Below are positions 22,463-31,401 of a stretch of DNA of 42,889 bases, piece by piece (the first letter of the stretch is position 1; every line of letters starts with the position of its first letter). The notes beneath the pieces were generated by a model, which saw nothing but the letters and a program-made list of their open reading frames with translations, ran no database searches and had not been told where the DNA came from. The stretch is from UMGS1279 sp045577695 (lineage in GTDB: Bacteria; Bacillota; Clostridia; Oscillospirales; Acutalibacteraceae): assembly GCA_045577695.1 (NCBI GenBank), contig JAZNIW010000047.1:1-42889 (forward strand). Reading direction: 5' to 3'. Made by a program: the position numbers and the translations under genes.

Positions 22463-24208
22463 ATGCCACTGGACGGTTCTTTTATCGCATGCCTTTGTCA
22501 AGAGCTGCAACAAATGGTAGATTGTCATATCGATAAAATTCATATCCCCACTAAAAACGAATTTGTCTTTTCGGTGCGGGGGCGCGGTTTTTCCAAAAAG
22601 CTTTTGATCTCATTGGCCCCCGACGGGCCGCGCGTCTGCTTCACCAATGCCGTTTTTGAAAATCCTGCCAATCCCCCAATGATTTGTATGTTGCTACGCA
22701 AACACCTAGCTTCCGGCCGCATTCTGGCAGTCGAAGGATTCGGTGCTGAGCGTGTTTTGCGGATGCGCATTTTGTCCACCAACGAAATGGGTGATCGTGT
22801 ACCCGTTTCTCTCATTATGGAGTTTTTTGGCCCCAAAACCAACCTGATTTTAACCGACGAAAACGACCGCATATACGACGCTGCTCGCCGCAGCAATATG
22901 GAAGCGGGCGACCGTTTACTGCAACCGGGGGCCCACTACTCCCTCCCTACCAATCAACAAAAAACCGACCTTTTACTGGGGGATTTATCCAAGGCTGTTA
23001 CCGCGATAACAGACCAACCCGACCGCCGTTTAGCCGATGCTCTACTGGACAAAATCGCCGGCATTTCTCCCCTGCTTTGCCGAGAAGCAGCTTTCGTTTT
23101 GCAGGGGGATTGCGAGGCGCCGGTTTGTCGTGTGAAGGCTGCGGATCTGCTCGCCTATTTAAAAGAACTGAAACAAAAGGTATTATGCGGTGGTTCCCCC
23201 ACCCTTTTATTAAAAAAAGATAATACCCCTTTTGATTTTACTTTTTTTGAAATCACCCAGTACGGAACGGAGATTCTTTGCCAACCCGTTACCTCTTTTT
23301 CGGAACTGTTAGAAACCTTTTACGGAGAGCGAGACCGAAAACGCCGATTGGATCACCTGCGCACCGATTTGATAAAGCGCATCAAAAACGCCATCGCCCG
23401 TAATGCCCGCAAAATGGAACTTCGTAAAGCCGAACAAAAAAAATCAGCCAACCGCGAACACCTACGCATTTATGGCGAACTTCTTAAGGCAAATTTGTAC
23501 CGTTTGGAAAAAGGTGCCCACAAAGCGGTGGTGGAAAATTACTACGACCCAACCGGTAAGAAGGTTGAAATTCCGCTCAACACCGCCCTTTCACCTGCTG
23601 CCAATGCTGCCAAATATTTTAAAGATTATAAAAAGGCCTGCAACGCCGAACAGACCCTAGGCGCCTTCATCAAAGAATGCGAAACCGAGGGAGAGTATTT
23701 AGAATCGGTCTTGTTTTCTTTGCAGACGGCCGACAATACAGCCGAACTGGAACAAATCCGCGCCGAGCTGATTACCGGTGGTTATATTTCTTGGAAACAA
23801 AAGAAAACAAAAGCGAAAATAAATGCAAAACCTCTTCGATTTTCCAAAAACGGATTCATCATTTTAGTCGGGCGCAATAATCTGCAAAACGATGAACTCA
23901 CCACCAAAACAGCCGCAAAAAACGATATATGGTTTCACACCAAAGCTATTCACGGTTCACACGTGATTTTGAAAACCGAAGGAAAAATTCCCGATGACGA
24001 AACTCTTTCTTACGCTGCTCATTTGGCCTCCTACTATTCCAAAGCGAAAAACTCCCATCAAGTGGCGGTGGATTACACCCCGGTTAAATTCGTAAAAAAG
24101 CCATCGGGTGCCAAACCGGGCATGGTGATTTACTCCACCAACAAAACCATTTATGCCAATCCCAATGAAATATGCAAAAAGGATGACACAAACTTCCTAC
24201 CAAATTGA
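22463..24208 (+). CDS. rqcH: RqcH (NFACT family ribosome rescue factor)
   Basis: A 581-residue bacterial homologue of Rqc2/NEMF, which adds alanine tails to stalled nascent chains on 50S subunits so that they are degraded. The N-terminal NFACT-N domain starts PLDGSFIACLCQEL and includes LIMEFFGPKTNLILTD. A charged coiled coil spans about 285-440 and the NFACT-R domain covers about 455-565 (ILVGRNNLQNDELTTK, DIWFHTK then GSHVIL). Older annotations call this family fibronectin-binding protein. The start is GTGCC-ATG with a weak AGAGGTG site overlapping the previous stop. Confidence 0.93.
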   Translation: MPLDGSFIACLCQELQQMVDCHIDKIHIPTKNEFVFSVRGRGFSKKLLISLAPDGPRVCFTNAVFENPANPPMICMLLRKHLASGRILAVEGFGAERVLRMRILSTNEMGDRVPVSLIMEFFGPKTNLILTDENDRIYDAARRSNMEAGDRLLQPGAHYSLPTNQQKTDLLLGDLSKAVTAITDQPDRRLADALLDKIAGISPLLCREAAFVLQGDCEAPVCRVKAADLLAYLKELKQKVLCGGSPTLLLKKDNTPFDFTFFEITQYGTEILCQPVTSFSELLETFYGERDRKRRLDHLRTDLIKRIKNAIARNARKMELRKAEQKKSANREHLRIYGELLKANLYRLEKGAHKAVVENYYDPTGKKVEIPLNTALSPAANAAKYFKDYKKACNAEQTLGAFIKECETEGEYLESVLFSLQTADNTAELEQIRAELITGGYISWKQKKTKAKINAKPLRFSKNGFIILVGRNNLQNDELTTKTAAKNDIWFHTKAIHGSHVILKTEGKIPDDETLSYAAHLASYYSKAKNSHQVAVDYTPVKFVKKPSGAKPGMVIYSTNKTIYANPNEICKKDDTNFLPN

Positions 24209-24362
24209 CTTCATCGGATACATCTTTTTGCAAAAAAATAATAAGCGCTTCCGTTCCTTTGCCATAACACAAATCATCCCCTTAAAGCAGCCCCTCAAAA
24301 TAACAATAATTTCAATACTACAAAGTTGCAAAAATGCCTCTTTCGATTTTTTAAAATAAATC

Positions 24363-24391
24363 TTGTGTTGGTTTTGATTGTTTGTTATAAT
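24363..24391 (+). promoter_or_regulatory. Promoter of the dehydrogenase-phosphatase fusion
   Basis: TTGTGT (24363-24368) and TATAAT (24386-24391) are 17 bases apart, ending 36 bases before the start codon. Confidence 0.65.
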
Positions 24392-24427
24392 AAAGTGTAA
24401 AGATCATATAACAAAAGGTGGTTCCCT

Positions 24428-26491
24428 ATGAATTTTAAAACAATGTTACAAGGTTTTTCTTGCTCCTGCGGCAAAACGCACACCTGCGAGATTGACACCG
24501 TTATTATTGAAAAAGGCGCACTGCGTCATCTGAGAGAAGTTGTTGCTGACTATCGCTCAATTTTGGTAGTGGCCGATGCCAATACCTTTTCCACCTGCGG
24601 CGAAACCGTTTTAAAAGAACTCGGCGAACAGGCTGAAGATACGGTCATTTTCTCCGGTCAGACAGTGTTAGTGCCTAACGAAGCCGCTGTGGAAGAAGTC
24701 TTTCGACACATCACCGACCGCACCGACTGTCTGTTGGGCATTGGCGCAGGCGTTATTCAAGATTTGTGCAAATACACATCCTTTACCAAAAACTTGCCTT
24801 ATATGATTGTCGCCACCGCCCCCTCGATGGACGGTTATGCCTCCAACGGTGCCGCGATGATTATGGAAAATCGTAAAATCACCTATAACGCCCGCGTGCC
24901 CAAAGCTATTTTAGGCGATGTGGACATTCTAAAAGATGCCCCGATGGAATTGATTCAAGCCGGCTATGGCGATATTTTGGGAAAATATTCCTGCTTGAAC
25001 GACTGGAAGCTCAGTCACGCCGTCAACAATGAATATTTTTGTGATACCGTTTACGGCCTTACTATGGATATGTTGCTTCGCGTGAAAGATTTGCCCGAAC
25101 AACTACTCTCCCGCGATGAATCAGCCATTCAAACCTTGATGGAAGCCTTAATCGGCGCGGGGATTGCTATGGCCTATGTCGGCAATTCGCGGCCGGCCTC
25201 CGGTAGTGAACACCATCTTTCCCACTTTTTTGAAATTGTCGGTCTATTGGAAGAAAAGCCCTATTTCCCTCACGGCATTGATGTGGCTTATTCGGCCGTT
25301 TGCACACAAAAACTCCGTGAAGAATTGCTCACCATTTCCAAGCCCGGTCGCACCCTTCCCATTGCTTGGCCGGAATATCAAAAACGTATTCGCGCCATTT
25401 ACCACGCAGCTGCCGACGGAGTCATTGCCTTGCAAGAAAAGATGGGCTGGTACAAAGTGGATCGTTATCCCACCTATCTGGAAAAATGGGAGGAAATTTG
25501 CACCATCCTACGCGAAGTGCCAAGCAGCCAAAAACTATCTCAATACCTTTCCCGTATGGGGTTAGATGACGCCGCCTTTATCGAAGAATACGGTGAAGAA
25601 AAAATCCAAAACTCCATATGGTTTGCCAAGGATTTAAAAGACCGTTATTCGGTGTTGTGGCTATATTTTGACCTGCAATACGCCGCAAAAGATGCCGCCG
25701 CGAAGCTAAAAAACAAGAAACTTTTCCTCTTGGATATGGATGGCACGGTTTATTTGGACGAAGCACTTTTTGCGGGTGTGACCGACTTTTTAAAAACGAT
25801 TGAATCGTCCGGTGCAAACTATCTGTTTTTAACCAACAATTCTTCCCGCAATATTGAAGAATACGTACAAAAGGTCAATCGACTCGGCATTCCGGCTACA
25901 GCCAAGAACTTTTTAACCTCGACCGATGCCACCGCCCTATATCTTGCTTCGAAAAAATATCATAAAATTTACGCTTTTGGTACCAAAACCTTTGCCGCCC
26001 AGTTGGCGGCATCGGGTTTACCCATTACCACCGAGCGAGAAGAAGACATCGACTGCCTATGTATGGGTTTTGATACGGAACTGACCTTTCAAAAATTAGA
26101 AGATGCTTGTATTTTGCTTGGCAAAGGAGTCGATTATATCGCTACGAATCCCGATTGGGTCTGCCCCACGTGGTACGGCTCGGTACCGGACTGCGGTTCG
26201 ATTGCCCAAATTTTAGAAACTGCCACCGGTCGCAAGCCTCTCTTTATCGGCAAACCACAGCCCACGATGGCAAAATTAGCTATGGAGAAAATGGGAGTTA
26301 CGCCCCCCCAAACGGTGATGATTGGCGACCGCCTTTACACCGATATTGCCTCGGGTGTTAACGCCGATATTGACACCTTATTTGTCCTAAGCGGGGAAGG
26401 TATCTATGACGATATTGCATCGGTTGGCATTACCCCCACCTATGTATTCGAAGACATTCAACATTTGGTCGCCGAATGGAATAAAAAATAA
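24428..26491 (+). CDS. Fusion of glycerol-1-phosphate dehydrogenase (AraM-like) and HAD-IIA phosphatase (AraL/NagD-like)
   Basis: One 687-residue frame holds two enzymes. Residues 1-400 match sn-glycerol-1-phosphate dehydrogenase: GIGAGVIQDLCKYTS (NAD site), APSMDGYASNGAAM, GYGDILGKYSCLNDW, and metal ligands in ASGSEHHLSHFFE and PHGIDV. A linker leads to a HAD type IIA phosphatase at about 430-685: LDMDGTVYL (nucleophile Asp436), FLTNNSS, a Lys in FIGKPQPTM and IGDRLYTDI. In B. subtilis, araL and araM are separate neighbours in the arabinose operon. Fused, the protein could make glycerol 1-phosphate from dihydroxyacetone phosphate and remove its phosphate, or clean up sugar phosphates; both are inference. 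No ara genes surround it. Confidence 0.9.
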   Translation: MNFKTMLQGFSCSCGKTHTCEIDTVIIEKGALRHLREVVADYRSILVVADANTFSTCGETVLKELGEQAEDTVIFSGQTVLVPNEAAVEEVFRHITDRTDCLLGIGAGVIQDLCKYTSFTKNLPYMIVATAPSMDGYASNGAAMIMENRKITYNARVPKAILGDVDILKDAPMELIQAGYGDILGKYSCLNDWKLSHAVNNEYFCDTVYGLTMDMLLRVKDLPEQLLSRDESAIQTLMEALIGAGIAMAYVGNSRPASGSEHHLSHFFEIVGLLEEKPYFPHGIDVAYSAVCTQKLREELLTISKPGRTLPIAWPEYQKRIRAIYHAAADGVIALQEKMGWYKVDRYPTYLEKWEEICTILREVPSSQKLSQYLSRMGLDDAAFIEEYGEEKIQNSIWFAKDLKDRYSVLWLYFDLQYAAKDAAAKLKNKKLFLLDMDGTVYLDEALFAGVTDFLKTIESSGANYLFLTNNSSRNIEEYVQKVNRLGIPATAKNFLTSTDATALYLASKKYHKIYAFGTKTFAAQLAASGLPITTEREEDIDCLCMGFDTELTFQKLEDACILLGKGVDYIATNPDWVCPTWYGSVPDCGSIAQILETATGRKPLFIGKPQPTMAKLAMEKMGVTPPQTVMIGDRLYTDIASGVNADIDTLFVLSGEGIYDDIASVGITPTYVFEDIQHLVAEWNKK

Positions 26492-26541
26492 TTTTTAAAA
26501 ATTTTTTAGATTCTTAACCCTTTCAAATGATACATACAACG

Positions 26542-26592
26542 AAAAAAGGCCTCTTGAGGTAGCCTAAAAAACTACCTAAAGAGGCCTTTTTT
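26542..26592. terminator. Bidirectional terminator
   Basis: A 20-base-pair stem with one mismatch (AAAAAAGGCCTCTT-AGGTAG and complement) has a 9-base loop and T-runs on both strands. It ends the dehydrogenase-phosphatase gene. Confidence 0.92.
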
Positions 26593-26604
26593 GTTGTCCA
26601 CTTT

Positions 26605-26880
26605 TTAATAGACTTGTACTACAGCTGTAGATTTATGTCTTTGATATTTAAATTTTCCTTCACCAAATCGTGGTTTGATATTTCCCAGCAAAAATTCAAT
26701 ACAATATTCTCTGTCGGTCTGAAATTTACGGAAAATATACTTTTTAATTTCTTCTCTTTTTTCGTCTGTCTTCCTACTTTCACGTATAATGAAAAACCTT
26801 TTATTATGAAAACGGCAATGCAAACAACACCGTATTGTCCGGTCTAAATTAAAATATTCTTTTATAAACTGTTTAGGCAT
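26605..26880 (-). CDS. Doubtful 91-residue basic ORF
   Basis: An open frame on the minus strand ends right at the bidirectional terminator, where a convergent gene would be expected. The product is basic, with a CCLHCRFHNKR patch and FLLGNIKPRFGEGKF near the end. I recognise no family and see no ribosome site before the ATG. It fills most of the 436 bases between the dehydrogenase-phosphatase gene and pstS, so it may be a remnant or a chance frame. I see no clear PhoB/PhoP box in the rest of the gap. Confidence 0.25.
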   Translation of the reverse strand: MPKQFIKEYFNLDRTIRCCLHCRFHNKRFFIIRESRKTDEKREEIKKYIFRKFQTDREYCIEFLLGNIKPRFGEGKFKYQRHKSTAVVQVY

Positions 26881-26927
26881 ACTCGAGAGAAAAGTGCAAA
26901 AAATAAATATACAAGGAGGCTTAAAAA

Positions 26928-27737
26928 ATGAAAAAGATGATTTGCTTACTCATAACAGCAATGTTTTTTCTATCTGCGCTTACCGGTTGTGGAAAAGAAA
27001 AGCAAACAGTCGCAACAGACGGCTCAACATCTATGAACAAGGTAATCGGCGCTTTGGGAGAAGCCTTCCAGATTGATACCGGCATTACCGTAACCTACAA
27101 CGCTACCGGATCGGGCGCAGGCATTCAAGCCGTCGAGGCCGGCAGATGCGATATCGGTCTTTCCAGCCGTCACCTCAAGCCGCAAGAGAAGGCAAAAGGA
27201 CTGAAAGTAACCGACCTTGCCTATGACGGTATCGCAATGATTGTAAATCCCGACAACCCCATTTCTAATCTTGATGTAGAAACCATCACAAAAATCTACA
27301 CCGGCCAAATCGAAAATTGGAAAGAAGTTGGCGGTAACGATGCCAAAATCGTACTCATCGGTCGTGAAGCCGGCAGCGGGACAAGAGATGGTTTTGAGTC
27401 GATAACCAATACCGAAAATAAATGCAAATACCGCCAGGAATTAACCTCTTCGGGCGATGTTATCACCACCGTCGCCAGCAACCCCGGTGCAATTGGTTAT
27501 GCTTCCCTTGCTTCTATAAAAAATACCGTAAAAGTGCTCAAAGTGAACGGTGTTGCACCAAGCGAAAAAACCATTCAGGACGGCAGCTATGTGGTACAGC
27601 GACCTTTTATTCTCGTAACCAAGAAAGGTGCTGCACTTTCCGAAAATGCTCAAAAATTCTTGGATTATATCACATCGGTTGCAGCAAACAAAATCATCCG
27701 CGGTGCAGGAGTCGTCCCCGCGAATAAATCGCTTTAA
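26928..27737 (+). CDS. pstS: Phosphate ABC transporter substrate-binding lipoprotein
   Basis: A 269-residue lipoprotein that captures phosphate outside the membrane for PstCAB. The N-terminus is a signal peptide with lipobox LTGC (Cys near residue 21). Phosphate-binding elements follow: ATDGSTSMNKV, YNATGSGAGIQAV, CDIGLSSR and GREAGSGTRDGFE. It is shorter than many PstS proteins but complete. AAGGAGG lies well placed before the ATG. It starts the pstSCAB-phoU operon. Confidence 0.95.
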   Translation: MKKMICLLITAMFFLSALTGCGKEKQTVATDGSTSMNKVIGALGEAFQIDTGITVTYNATGSGAGIQAVEAGRCDIGLSSRHLKPQEKAKGLKVTDLAYDGIAMIVNPDNPISNLDVETITKIYTGQIENWKEVGGNDAKIVLIGREAGSGTRDGFESITNTENKCKYRQELTSSGDVITTVASNPGAIGYASLASIKNTVKVLKVNGVAPSEKTIQDGSYVVQRPFILVTKKGAALSENAQKFLDYITSVAANKIIRGAGVVPANKSL

Positions 27738-27782
27738 TCGATGGTACAAATCCGCCGCCACTCATTTCCATTGAGGTTGATT

Positions 27783-28654
27783 ATGAAGAAAAACAGATTG
27801 TTTGAGAATATCGTACACGCAACATTCCTCATACTTGGTTTAATTACTGTCGGCTGTGTTCTGCTTATTACAGTATATCTGATTCTTTCAGGGATTCCCG
27901 CTATCCGGAAAATTGGTATTATCAATTTTCTTTTCGGCAAAGAGTGGGCATCCACCGCCGCCGAGCCGAAATACGGAATCCTTCCGTTTATACTGACAAG
28001 CGTGTACGGTACGGCAGGCGCCATACTGCTCGGCGTTCCTATTGGATTTTTCACCGCAGTCTTTCTTTCAAAGGTTGCTCATAACAAGATAAGAGCCGTT
28101 ATAGAAGCCGCTGTCAATTTACTCGCAGGTATCCCATCGGTTGTGTACGGTCTTGTGGGTATGCTTGTGCTCGTGCCGACGATTCGAAAGATTTTTAATC
28201 TGCCGGACGGAGCAAGTCTGCTTGCCGCCATTATCGTGCTTGCAATTATGATACTGCCAAACATCATAAAAGTATCTATCACGTCACTCGATGCCGTACC
28301 GAAAGAATACGAGGACGCTTCCCTCGCACTCGGCGCAACACCGACCGAAACCTTTTTTAAGGTCTCCGTGCCTGCTGCTAAAAGCGGTATTGCCTCCGCA
28401 ATTGTACTCGGTATCGGACGAGCCATCGGCGAAGCTATGGCGGTAATGATGGTTGCGGGTAACGTGCAAATATGCCCTCTTTGTTTGAGAGCGTCCGCTT
28501 CCTCACCACGGCTGTTGCAAGCGAAATGGCATATTCAAGTCCCGGAAGTCTACAAAGGAACGCTCTGTTCTCCATTGCCCTTGTACTGTTTTTGTTTATT
28601 ATGCTGATTAACGCTACGCTTAACTTGCTTCTCAAGCGGGATAAGGAGAAATAA
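27783..28654 (+). pseudogene. pstC: Phosphate transporter permease, frameshifted
   Basis: PstC is a membrane permease of the phosphate transporter. The frame from ATG 27783 (FENIVHATFLILGLITVG) runs correctly through the permease loop (ASLALGATPTETFFKV, then GRAIGEAMAVMMVAGN). At about 28463-28467 it loses one base relative to the family. The original frame then goes to nonsense, ending at 28607. The next frame carries the true C-terminus (MPSLFESVRFLTTAVASEM, then FIMLINATLNLLLKR) to TAA at 28652. Without the last helix, the permease is probably inactive. A sequencing or assembly error is equally possible because all neighbours are intact. Confidence 0.88.
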
Positions 28655-28655
28655 A

Positions 28656-29498
28656 ATGAATAAATTAAGAAAACTATATATTGCTTTGATGCGTGGCGTA
28701 ATGATTGTTTGTACTGCACTTACGACGGCACTTGTGATCTTCCTGCTTGGATATGTTCTGGTAAACGGTATCCCGAATATCACGTGGGAACTGCTCTCCA
28801 CTAAGCCGAGCTACTTAACCGAGAGAATCGGTATTCTACCCGATATTCTGAACACGGTTTACATTGTAGTTGCCACACTCCTTGTTGTTCTTCCCGTTGG
28901 TGTTGGTGCAGCAATCTATCTTACGGAATACGCGAAAAACAAAAAATTGGTTGCTACAATTGAATATGCCACAGAAACACTTTCGGGTATTCCATCTATC
29001 ATATACGGACTTGTGGGTATGTTGCTCTTTTCCAACAACTTCGGAACAAGCCTGTTTGCAGGTGCGCTAACTCTTGTTATAATGAATCTTCCTACCGTAA
29101 TGCGCACCACCGGAGAAAGCCTTAAAACCGTTCCTCAGAGCTATCGCGAGGGCTCTTTTGGATTGGGCGCCGGTAAATGGCGTGTCATTCGCACCGTTGT
29201 CCTCCCCGGATGTGTGGATGGCATTATTACCGGCTGTATCCTCTCTGTCGGTCGTATCCTCGGCGAGTCGGCGGCCCTTCTCTTTACCGCAGGTTTTGCA
29301 CATGCCCTCAACGGCATTTTTACCGGACTGACTTCCCCCGGCGCAACCCTAACGGTAGCGCTTTATGTGTATGCAAAAGAAGAAGGCGAATTTGGTGTAG
29401 CCTTCGCTATTGCCGCAATTTTAATGATACTGACTTTACTGATAAACTTATCTGCCGCGTTAGTGGGAAAACACTTTGCGAAAAGGAGAACCGTATGA
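28656..29498 (+). CDS. pstA: Phosphate ABC transporter permease
   Basis: The 280-residue second permease of the phosphate transporter has six membrane helices. It shows ILPDILNTVYIV, the AIYLTEYA segment, GIPSIIYGLVGMLLF and the permease loop REGSFGLGAGKWRVI, followed by GRILGESAALLFTAG. The ATG starts one base after the pstC stop, with AAGGAGA before it. Its stop overlaps the pstB start (ATGA). Confidence 0.95.
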   Translation: MNKLRKLYIALMRGVMIVCTALTTALVIFLLGYVLVNGIPNITWELLSTKPSYLTERIGILPDILNTVYIVVATLLVVLPVGVGAAIYLTEYAKNKKLVATIEYATETLSGIPSIIYGLVGMLLFSNNFGTSLFAGALTLVIMNLPTVMRTTGESLKTVPQSYREGSFGLGAGKWRVIRTVVLPGCVDGIITGCILSVGRILGESAALLFTAGFAHALNGIFTGLTSPGATLTVALYVYAKEEGEFGVAFAIAAILMILTLLINLSAALVGKHFAKRRTV

Positions 29499-30250
29499 GT
29501 GACATAATAACGGCTAAAAACTTGAACCTTTGGTACGGTGAAAGCCAAGCCTTAAAAAACATCAATATATCTATTCCCGAAAAGAGCATCACGTCGCTGA
29601 TTGGCCCTTCAGGATGCGGTAAATCCACCTTTCTGAAAACTCTTAACCGTATGAATGATCTTATTCGAATTGTGAAAATCACGGGGGAAGTTTGTTACAA
29701 CGGTCACAATATTTTTGATAAGGATGTGGATATCAATGAACTTCGCCGTGATGTCGGTATGGTGTTCCAAAAACCAAACCCCTTTCCTATGAGCATTTAT
29801 GACAATATTGCCTATGGCCCCCGTACTCACGGTATCCGAGGCAAAGAAAATTTGGATGGAATTGTAGAGCAAGCGCTTCGGGATGCGGCTATCTGGGACG
29901 AAGTAAAAAATAGACTGAAAAAGAATGCTCTCGGTCTTTCGGGGGGACAGCAACAACGTCTTTGCATTGCCCGCGCCCTTGCCGTGCAACCGAAAGTTTT
30001 ACTAATGGATGAACCAACTTCGGCGCTGGATCCTATCTCTACCTCCCGCATTGAAGAACTTGCGTCGCAATTACGGCAAAAATATACTATCATAATCGTA
30101 ACCCATAATATGCAGCAAGCCGTTCGTATTTCGGATAATACAGCATTTTTCCTTCTGGGAGAGTTAGTGGAATTTGGTGAAACTGAAAAATTGTTCTCGC
30201 AGCCCGTCGACAAGCGTACCGAAGATTACATTACAGGAAGGTTTGGTTAA
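29495..30250 (+). CDS. pstB: Phosphate ABC transporter ATPase
   Basis: A 251-residue ATPase that powers PstCA: Walker A GPSGCGKST, the Q-loop VFQKPNPFPMSIYDN typical of PstB, signature LSGGQQQR, Walker B LLMDEPTSALDP and switch His in VTHNMQQA. The ATG at 29495 has AAGGAGA before it and overlaps the pstA stop by 4 bases. A much longer upstream extension of the same frame is only a shadow of pstA. Confidence 0.96.
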   Translation: MSDIITAKNLNLWYGESQALKNINISIPEKSITSLIGPSGCGKSTFLKTLNRMNDLIRIVKITGEVCYNGHNIFDKDVDINELRRDVGMVFQKPNPFPMSIYDNIAYGPRTHGIRGKENLDGIVEQALRDAAIWDEVKNRLKKNALGLSGGQQQRLCIARALAVQPKVLLMDEPTSALDPISTSRIEELASQLRQKYTIIIVTHNMQQAVRISDNTAFFLLGELVEFGETEKLFSQPVDKRTEDYITGRFG

Positions 30251-30252
30251 TT

Positions 30253-30891
30253 ATGAGAAGCAGATTCGATGAGCAGCTTAGCCTGCTGAATAAGAAAATG
30301 ATTGAAATGGGCGCAGAATGTGAAAGTATTATCGCCCTATCCGCAAAGGCACTCTTGGAAGGCAACGCCGCCAACGCACGCAAAGCAAAGGAGCAAGGTA
30401 ATACAATCGACCAAATGGAGCGTGAAATCGAAGCGTTTTGTTTAAAGCTGTTGCTTCAGCAACAGCCCGTAGCCAAAGACCTTCGTATTATTTCCGCCGC
30501 CCTTAAAATGATTACCGATATGGAAAGGATCGGTGATCAAGCGGAGGATATTGCTGAGATTATCCCTTTTTTGGATGGTAGGACCGGTAAGGAATGCCTT
30601 GATATTCGTCTTATGGCCGAATCCACCATTAAAATGGTGACCGACAGCATTGACGCTTATGTAAAACAAGACCTTGAGCTTGCCAAATCGGTATCCGATT
30701 ATGATGATGTTGTAGACAACGCTTTTGTCCGTGTAAAACAAGCACTAATTTCGATGATTTCCAAAAACACCGCTGATGGCGAGTATGCAATGGATCTTCT
30801 TATGATAGCAAAATATCTCGAACGCATTGGAGATCATGCCGTAAACATTGCAGAGTGGGTTGAGTTCTCGGTGATCGGCGTTCATCTTTAA
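30253..30891 (+). CDS. phoU: Phosphate signalling regulator PhoU
   Basis: A 212-residue all-helical protein with two PhoU three-helix bundles: FDEQLSLLNKKMIEMGAECE, then LLLQQQPVAKDLRII, then ITDMERIGDQAEDIAE, and the second repeat ending LERIGDHAVNIAEW. It links the Pst transporter to phosphate-responsive control and metal-binding sites lie in the E/DxxxD patches. It starts 2 bases after pstB. No phoR/phoB pair is in the window. Confidence 0.95.
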   Translation: MRSRFDEQLSLLNKKMIEMGAECESIIALSAKALLEGNAANARKAKEQGNTIDQMEREIEAFCLKLLLQQQPVAKDLRIISAALKMITDMERIGDQAEDIAEIIPFLDGRTGKECLDIRLMAESTIKMVTDSIDAYVKQDLELAKSVSDYDDVVDNAFVRVKQALISMISKNTADGEYAMDLLMIAKYLERIGDHAVNIAEWVEFSVIGVHL

Positions 30892-30973
30892 AGGAACCCT
30901 CTGTGTTTGATATGCGCCATTCCAAAACGCGGCAAAAAATATAAATACTAATTGAATTTACGCCTAACCCAAA

Positions 30974-31015
30974 ACGACGTCACAGAGAGTAATTTCTCTA
31001 ACGTCGCTTTTTCTT
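30974..31015 (+). terminator. Terminator after phoU
   Basis: CGACGT and AGAGA pair with TCTCT and ACGTCG across a small mismatch, followed by CTTTTTCTTT. Confidence 0.8.
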
Positions 31016-31027
31016 TCCTGACATTCA

Positions 31028-31056
31028 TTGACAAAACACATACTTCGTGATATGAT
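31028..31056 (+). promoter_or_regulatory. Promoter of the PadR operon
   Basis: TTGACA (31028-31033) and TATGAT (31051-31056) are 17 bases apart. ATAC and GTAT half-sites flank the -10 and could form a PadR operator. Confidence 0.7.
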
Positions 31057-31080
31057 GTATTACGTGAAAGGAGGTATAAT

Positions 31081-31401
31081 ATGGATGTTCAGTTAAAGCG
31101 AGGTCTTTTGGATGTATGCGTATTAGCAGCGATTAAAAGCGAAGATTCATACGGCTATAAAATTATAAAAGATATGCATCCGTATATTGAACTTTCCGAA
31201 TCCACCCTATATACCATTCTAAAGCGCTTGGAAACAGCAAAGTTGCTAACGGTTCGCACCGTTGAGCACGGCGGCAGGCTTCGGAAGTATTACCATATTA
31301 CCAACGAAGGCATAAAACGTATTGAAAATTTTAAGGTTGAATGGAAGGAAATTTTATCTATATATCAATTCGTAACCAAGGAGGATAACGCATATGAGTA
31401 A
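31081..31401 (+). CDS. PadR family regulator
   Basis: A 106-residue winged-helix repressor. VQLKRGLLDVCVLAAI and DSYGYKIIKDM are the N-terminal helices, SESTLYTILKRLE is the recognition helix and GGRLRKYYHITNEG the wing; one C-terminal dimer helix follows. It is preceded by AAAGGAGG and overlaps the next gene by 8 bases. PadR genes in this arrangement usually repress their own operon with DUF1700 and DUF4097 partners, and the promoter has possible half-sites. Confidence 0.93.
   Translation: MDVQLKRGLLDVCVLAAIKSEDSYGYKIIKDMHPYIELSESTLYTILKRLETAKLLTVRTVEHGGRLRKYYHITNEGIKRIENFKVEWKEILSIYQFVTKEDNAYE

Noticed and set aside
29177..29494. Upstream extension of the pstB frame
   Set aside because: It lies inside pstA in another frame; pstB homology begins at 29495, where a ribosome site and ATGA overlap occur.
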